Assembly (NCBI GenBank): GCA_007449985.2
Contig: VIIQ02000305.1
Location: 1-64,000, forward strand
Length of the DNA: 64,000 bases
From: Desmodesmus armatus
Lineage: Eukaryota; Chlorophyta; Chlorophyceae; Sphaeropleales; Scenedesmaceae
Reading direction: 5' to 3'
Positions 58,415-64,000 of the stretch are shown one piece after another. The notes below the pieces were generated by a model. That model was given only the letters and a program-made list of their open reading frames with translations. It did not search any database and was not told the DNA's origin. Made by a program: the position numbers and the translations under genes. Position 1 is the first letter of the stretch. Each line of letters starts with the position of its first letter.

Positions 58415-60022
58415 TCAAGGTGGCCGGCAGCCTGGGGGCAGGTCATGCCTGGCCGTGCACGCCGCCCCATGCCTGCACCCGCTTCCTGCCGCCGCAACCC
58501 ACTCCACACACGCCTCTGGCCGTACCGGCTGCTCCCCACACACCCCTGCCTCCGCCTTCCTCACCACTAGCTGCACACCCCCACCGCTTGACCCAGCCCC
58601 TGTCCCTGCACCGCCACCACTGACCACAAAGGCCGGCAGGTGGTCCCGTATGACCTTCTCCAGGGGGAGGTCCTTGCAGGCCTTGACTGGGTCAGCCAGG
58701 GGAGGCTTGACACGCCGCAGGACGGAGGCGACAGCGACCTTGCCTGCGGGGTTGGCACGGATGTCAGCGGCCAGCTGCTTTGACAGGGCTGACAACACGG
58801 CACCCACGTCCCCATCGGCAGCAGCTGCGCTGTTGGGAGCAGAACCTGCACCTAGCACTCCTGCTGCTGCTGGTGCGCTGTCGGTAGGCCCCCTGCTGCC
58901 TGCTTTGCCGTGTGCTGAGCTAGCCTCAGCGCCAGACTGAGAGGTGCGGCGGGCGGCACCGGGGCTCCTGCTCCTGCTGCGGCGGTCTGCCCTGGCTGCC
59001 TTGCTGCTGCCGGGACTGCTCACCCTGTGAGGGCGCCGCTGCTCCCCACCACCCTCACCAGGACTCCTGTCCTTGCTCCTGCTGCGGCTGGCTCTCCTGG
59101 CTGCTTTGCTGCTGCCAGGACTGCTTGCGCGGCGCAGCCGCTCACCACCGCCCGCTCCGCGGCTCCTGTCTCTGCTCCTGCTGCGGCTGCCTGCCCGGGA
59201 CGGTACACCGCTGCCAGTGATGCTCCCTCGGCGCAGCCGCTCCCCACCACCCGCTCCATGGATCCTGTCTCTGCTCCTGCTGCGGCTGGCTGGTCGGGCT
59301 GCTTGCCGCTGCCAGTACTGCTCGCCCTACGCCGCTGCTCCCCACCACCCTTCCCATGGCCCCTGTCCTTGCTCCTACTGCGGCTGCTGACACGCGCTGC
59401 TTTGCCGCTGCCAGGACTGCTAGGCCTGCGCGAGCGCTGCTCCTTACCACCCCCGCCCCTGTCGCGGCTCCTGCTCCTGCTGCGGCGTGCGGTTTTGTGG
59501 TGGCTGCTCTTGTGGCTGCCTTGCTCTGACTCCCCATTGCGGTGCCCGCTGTCCTTGTCACGGCTCCTGCTTTGGCTCCTGTGCTTCCGCTTGCTTTTGT
59601 GCCCCTTGCTGTGCTTCCCCTTTTCTGGTGACCGCCCCTTGCTGTCCCTCCCCTTGCCTGGTGACCGTGACTGCCCCTTGCTATCCCGCCCCTTGCCACG
59701 TGACCGTGACCTGCTGCGGCTGTGGCGGCGCTGCTTGGTGTGCCTGCTCCTGCTTCTGCTCCTGCTGCTGCCACGGGGCCTGCCGCGCTTCAGAGCATGC
59801 TGCACCCGCTCAGCGCCAGCAGCGTCTGCCGCAGGAGAGGGGCTCCTGCCTCTCCGCAGCTCGCCCCTGCCACCAGCAGCACGGGGGGAAGGGCTGCGCC
59901 TGCTGCCTGCATCTGCTGACTGCTGGTGCGGGTCCTGAGCAGCAGCAGCAGCTGAAGGGCGCCTGTGAGGAGATGAGGGGCACCCCTCACCCTGTGCATC
60001 AGCAGAGGCAGGCGGCAGGCCA

Positions 60023-60057
<35 letters not shown>

Positions 60058-63000
60058 GGCGCTAGACCGTCTGCCCGCTGGTGCAGTGGAGTCTGCAGTA
60101 GCTGTGTGGTCCAGCCAGCGAGTCAAAGCATCAGTCTTGTCCCGCTTAGGTGCGTAGGGTGGCCGCCCCGAGCCCAACAGGCCCCCAGAGGCCCCACCTG
60201 CTGCTGCACCCCCTGAGCCTGCCAGCCCTGAGCTGAAGCTGCCGTTGCCAAGCTTCAGGCCAAACATATGGTAGGCGCTTGCTGAGGCAGAGGCAAGGGC
60301 AGGAGGAGGGGCCCCTTCCTCCGTATCAGAGTACTCTGAGTCACTCCCTCCCGCTGCTGCAGCACTCCCAGCACCACCAGCAGCTGCAGCAGTGGGATCC
60401 CTAGCCCGTCCTGAAAAGCCACCGCTGGCTGCGCCACCCTGCTGCTGCTGCTGCTGCCCGCCAAACATGCTGCCGTAGCGGGAAGACGAGCGGAAGGCAG
60501 GCAGCGGCAGCTGCTGCTGCTGCCCGATGCCCTGTGGGCCCCCAGACATAGGCCCCCCAGAAGCAGGCCCAGACCCCAGGCCACTACCTAGGCCAGCTGA
60601 AGACAGACCACCACCACCACCACCTGCACCACCCGCCCTGCTGCCCACCGCGCCCTCCCCGCCCAACATGTTATCAAGCTCCATGCTGTCAAAGTCAAAG
60701 TGTGAACCCCAGGGGTCAGGCGCGGCGGCCGCACCTGCTGCTGCTGCGCTGGCGGCTGTGCACTGTTGCTGCTGGTGGTGGGCAGCAGTGGTGCCACCAA
60801 AGTCCAGGTCGTCATCGAGCAGAGACAGCCCAACACTCTTCCCCACTGCAGCCGCTGCTGCTGCTGCTGCTGGGGGCGCACCAGGGGGCAACCCCGCAGG
60901 CCCCAGCAAGCCACCTGGGAGTCCATTGGATGGTGCCCCCATGCCCCCTTCCTGCAGTAGCCTCAGTTCTTCGTCATCATCGTCATATCCAAAGGCACCC
61001 CCTGAACCATACATGCCCAGTGACAGGCGACCCTCTGGCTGCTCCTGCTGCTGCTGCTGCTGAAACTCGTCCTGCAGCTGCTGTTGTTGGTGGGCCTGGC
61101 CTGGAAGCTGCTGCTGTTGGTGGGAAGCATGAGCAGCAGCGACACTGGGAGACAGGAGTGGCCCTGGGAACTGCTGCTGCAACAGCCGGCTGTCAAGCTG
61201 CTGCTGCTGTTGCTGCTGCTGCTGGGGTGCTGCTGCGTTCTGCTCCAGCTGCCATGCAGCGAACAAATCACGGTGTTGTTGAGACGCGACAGCAGCAGCA
61301 GCAGCAGCAGCACTGCGCTGCTGCTTCTCGCCAGCACCAGCAGCAGCAGCAGCTCTCTCAAAGGGGCTAGGGACTGCAGCCGTGTCCCCTGCTGCTGGCA
61401 ACGGCTGCTGCTGCCCCGGAATCCCTGCCAGCGGGTGGAAGGGTGACACAGGGAAAGGCAGCCTGCTGCTGCTGCTGCTGCCGCTGCCGCTGCCGCCAGC
61501 GCCCACCTGCTGCTGCTTGTAGGCGAGATAGCTTGCCCAGGCGGGTGTCGCCGCTGCTGTCAGCTCTGCCAGCCCAGTGGGAGCAGGATTGGTGTCATCA
61601 GCAGCAGCAATGTCAGCAGCGGCGGCACTGGCGGCTGCTGGGGTGAGCTCCAGGCCGGGCAAAACCTGCACGCCAAGCAGCACCAGCAGAATAGTACAAA
61701 CAGGCGTGAGTTTGATTTGGTGTCCCTGGGCTTGGAATCCAGGGCAACACCACAACCAAACACACCACACACCGCAGAGATGCATCGCACCAACCAGGTG
61801 ACTCCACACCAGCCGCATTCCGCCATGGAGGGTATGTCGCTCTTTGTGGATGCTAAGCGCCAGCCACTGATGGTAATGCCTAATGTTACAACATCCTCAC
61901 CCCCTCTCCCTTCTTCACTCCACCGACACACCTGCTTTTCCCATGCACTCCACTCGCCTCACCTACATCCCCCCCCCCCACCCCCACGACCTGCACACCG
62001 ACACAGGGCTGCACGCACACAGGCAGGCACTCCCGCATCAACATCATCCGTGTCGACATCCACACTGTATGACTTTGCCAGCATACTCTGCATGCAAACC
62101 CGACCCTGACCCACCTCAGTTGCAATGTACTTGACAGGTGGCCCCTTCCTGATTGCTGTCGCAGCCGCCTGCAGCACCTCATCAATAGTTGCTTGCCCCA
62201 CTACATCCGCGTCTTGCTCGCACAGCTGCTCCTTGACCTGCAGATGGTTGGTAGGGTGGACGGAGGTTGGTGGGGCGCATGGGCTGGACACGAGCTACAA
62301 CAGACATCTGGGTGCGTGTGTGCAGGGAGAGAGGGGGGGGGGGGGCAGCGCTCCAGCCAAGACTCACGGGAGTCAGTTGCCTTCTGCTCAATGGCTCTGT
62401 TTGCGGTATGTATGTGAGCACGGCAGTGCTTACAGGGTCTCGTCATCAGCATCGCCTTCCAAGGGGCAGCTGCATGGTGTGTTGTTCATGACAATAGTGA
62501 AGGCGGTGGGAGGTGGGGTGGGAGGTACATGCACGAGTATCTGTGGCGCGCGCGCCGGGGGGGGGGGGGGGCTAAGGTACATGGGAGTGGCAGTTTTGGC
62601 CACCTTCAGTCCAGCACTGAACCACAAGCAAGGTGCGCGCTCTTACCTGCACAACCACCACCATCTCTCCACAAACCAACAAACAAGATACCCCCCCCTC
62701 CCGTCAACTCCATGCAAACTTCGCAGTCTGCTTGAAGCAGACTCCAAATCCTCCAGGTAAGGGTGCACCAAAGCATAGCAACATGTAACCATCTCAAACT
62801 TCGTCCTGAACCCTCCTGCACCCCACCAACACTCGCACCCAGCATCGACACAGTCATCAGCATACCCCCACCCAAAGAAAGCCACACCAACTCAGTAAGC
62901 TAGTCAACACCAAACAACTGACTGACTGCCAACGCACCTGTTCAAACCTCTGCATAAGGGTCTGCAGCAATGTTGCAACTCCCAGCCGCCATGCAGCAGA

Positions 63001-63838
63001 GGCAGCATCAACGACCCTCAGAGGGGGCAGTGGGGGCAGGCTGTCTGCTGCAGCACCACCAGCTCACAGCCAGGAACTGGCGCCACAAACACAACACGTG
63101 CATGCGGCCAGGGAGCGGGCAGCAGCAGCAGAAGCAGCAGAGGAGACGAGCAGGATTTTCAGCGGCAGCGACCATGATGACTGAGACTGCTGTTTGCTGA
63201 GCGCCAACAGCCTTGCAGGCCATTGACTTCAGCGTGTCCTATGACTCACACCCATTGGGGATCCCCACCACCCTCGTGACCAGACAACCCATGGCCCTTT
63301 CGCTGCTGCATTACCGGCCTGCCGCCCCAACCCCCCGCTGCTCTCCCAAAGCGCCCAAACATACACAGCCACGATGCCAGCTCAGATGTCTTGCATCCCC
63401 GTTCCTGGTTTTCAGACCTGCGCCCGGCCAATGCTGCCACCACTTGCACAGCACAGCTTCTGCCTTCATGCACAACTGCACACGCTGATAGCACCGACTC
63501 AAACAACGGTTCCACCCCAAGTGTACCTGCAGGTCGGCGACCTCAGTGAGTGGCACCTTCCCCAGCGCCCCCACCCTCACACACCCACCACCAGCCAGCA
63601 GCACCACAGCATCTGAGGGATCTGCACTGCTGCCACCACCAGCAGACGCAGCAGCAGCAGTAGGTGGCTCCACTGCATCCACCTGCCCCAGCCGCCACGG
63701 TATACTTGCAGCGCTGCTGCTGCCACTGCTGCCGCTGAGCACGCCATTGCTGCCACGGGGATTGAGGCCAGGTATGCTGCGCATCTGCCAGGGCAGGCCG
63801 GCGGCAATGCTGACGGCTGGCAAGTGATCAGCTATGTC
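58415..63838 (-). CDS. RS-domain protein with C-terminal CCCH zinc finger (5' end outside window)
   Basis: Likely a nuclear RNA-processing factor. Exons supported by phase: 63838-63527 (104 codons, starting DIADHLPAVS), about 63050-62938 (LRVVDAASAAWRLGVATLLQ), 62237-62115 (41 codons, VKEQLCEQDADVVG to YIATE) and the long last exon from 61665 to the stop near 58415. The last exon holds Q/G/A-rich text with acidic patches (DDDDEELRLLQEGG, LLDDDLDFGG), PPYAPKRDKTDALTRWLDH, then a long RS domain of Arg-Ser and Ser-Pro-Gly-Lys-Gly-Arg-Asp repeats. One base is missing near 59302; beyond it the RS repeats continue in the next frame into VLSALSKQLAADIRANP and finally ACVEWVAAAGSGC-RHGAAC-TARH, a C-x10-C-x5-C-x3-H zinc finger. 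An exon near 62757-62715 (LEDLESASSRLRSLHG) is possible. The specific family was not recognised. Confidence 0.55.
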
Positions 63839-63841
63839 CTG

Positions 63842-64000
63842 AAAAGTCAGCAGCACCAGCAGCAGCAGCAACAGCAGTCATAGAAGCCATGGCAGCAGTT
63901 ATGTCGAGGGCTTGCAGCTGCAGCACCCTTGCAGCCACTTGCAGCACAACAAGCCGCTGTACAGCAGGATGGCACACTCCATCAGCATGCATCAGCAGCG
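63842..64000. other. Intron or upstream part of the CCCH/RS gene
   Basis: This lies upstream of the acceptor at 63839 on the minus strand and is CAG/GCA-rich. No exon can be defined before the window ends. Confidence 0.35.

Overview
This window looks like nuclear DNA of a green alga, most likely a chlamydomonadalean (Haematococcus- or Chlamydomonas-like) species. The reasons are multi-exon genes with short GTGAG-type donors, very heavy CAG/GCA repeat content read as poly-Gln or poly-Ala, many long pure G or C runs, CA and TC microsatellites, CCCTAAA-like motifs, and recognisable families such as HVA22/REEP, F-box/LRR, golgin and RS-domain proteins. The species assignment is inference; no rRNA or organelle marker is present.

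Layout. 0.6-3.6 kb: tandem arrays of exon-like units of unknown function. 6.4-8.9 kb (+): an HVA22/REEP-like ER membrane gene whose later exons are present in several partial copies. 10.7-12.4 kb (-): F-box/LRR gene 1. 12.9-19.1 kb (+): a 2-oxoglutarate/Fe(II) oxygenase-like gene whose HxD-bearing exon is repeated about eight times and is interrupted by a roughly 0.9 kb foldback element and a hAT-like MITE. 22.2-26.8 kb (-): an inverted copy of a duplicated block (golgin tail plus F-box/LRR gene 2). 27.5-28.9 kb (-): F-box/LRR gene 3. 29.5-42.6 kb (+): a long Q/A-rich coiled-coil golgin-like gene with a possible C-terminal GRAB domain, a second hAT-like MITE and a 52-bp-armed hairpin in its introns. 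43.7-51.6 kb (+): F-box/LRR gene 4, a second copy of the golgin C-terminus, and F-box/LRR gene 5, forming a roughly 6 kb tandem duplication. 52.4 kb: one more golgin exon fragment. 53.4 kb: a 52-bp minisatellite. 54.1-55.1 kb: exon-like pieces of a possible membrane protein. 55.5-56.2 kb (+): an 81-residue RIIa/DPY-30-type docking-domain gene. 58.4-63.8 kb (-): an RS-domain protein with a C-terminal CCCH zinc finger, whose 5' end lies outside the window.

Two themes recur. First, partial exons with their adjoining splice site are duplicated in tandem in at least three genes, with G runs after donors and C runs before acceptors on the sense strand. Second, almost every family member here carries single-base indels, often in homopolymers, so either assembly error or decay is widespread. 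Exon borders below were read by eye from GT/AG signals and family similarity.
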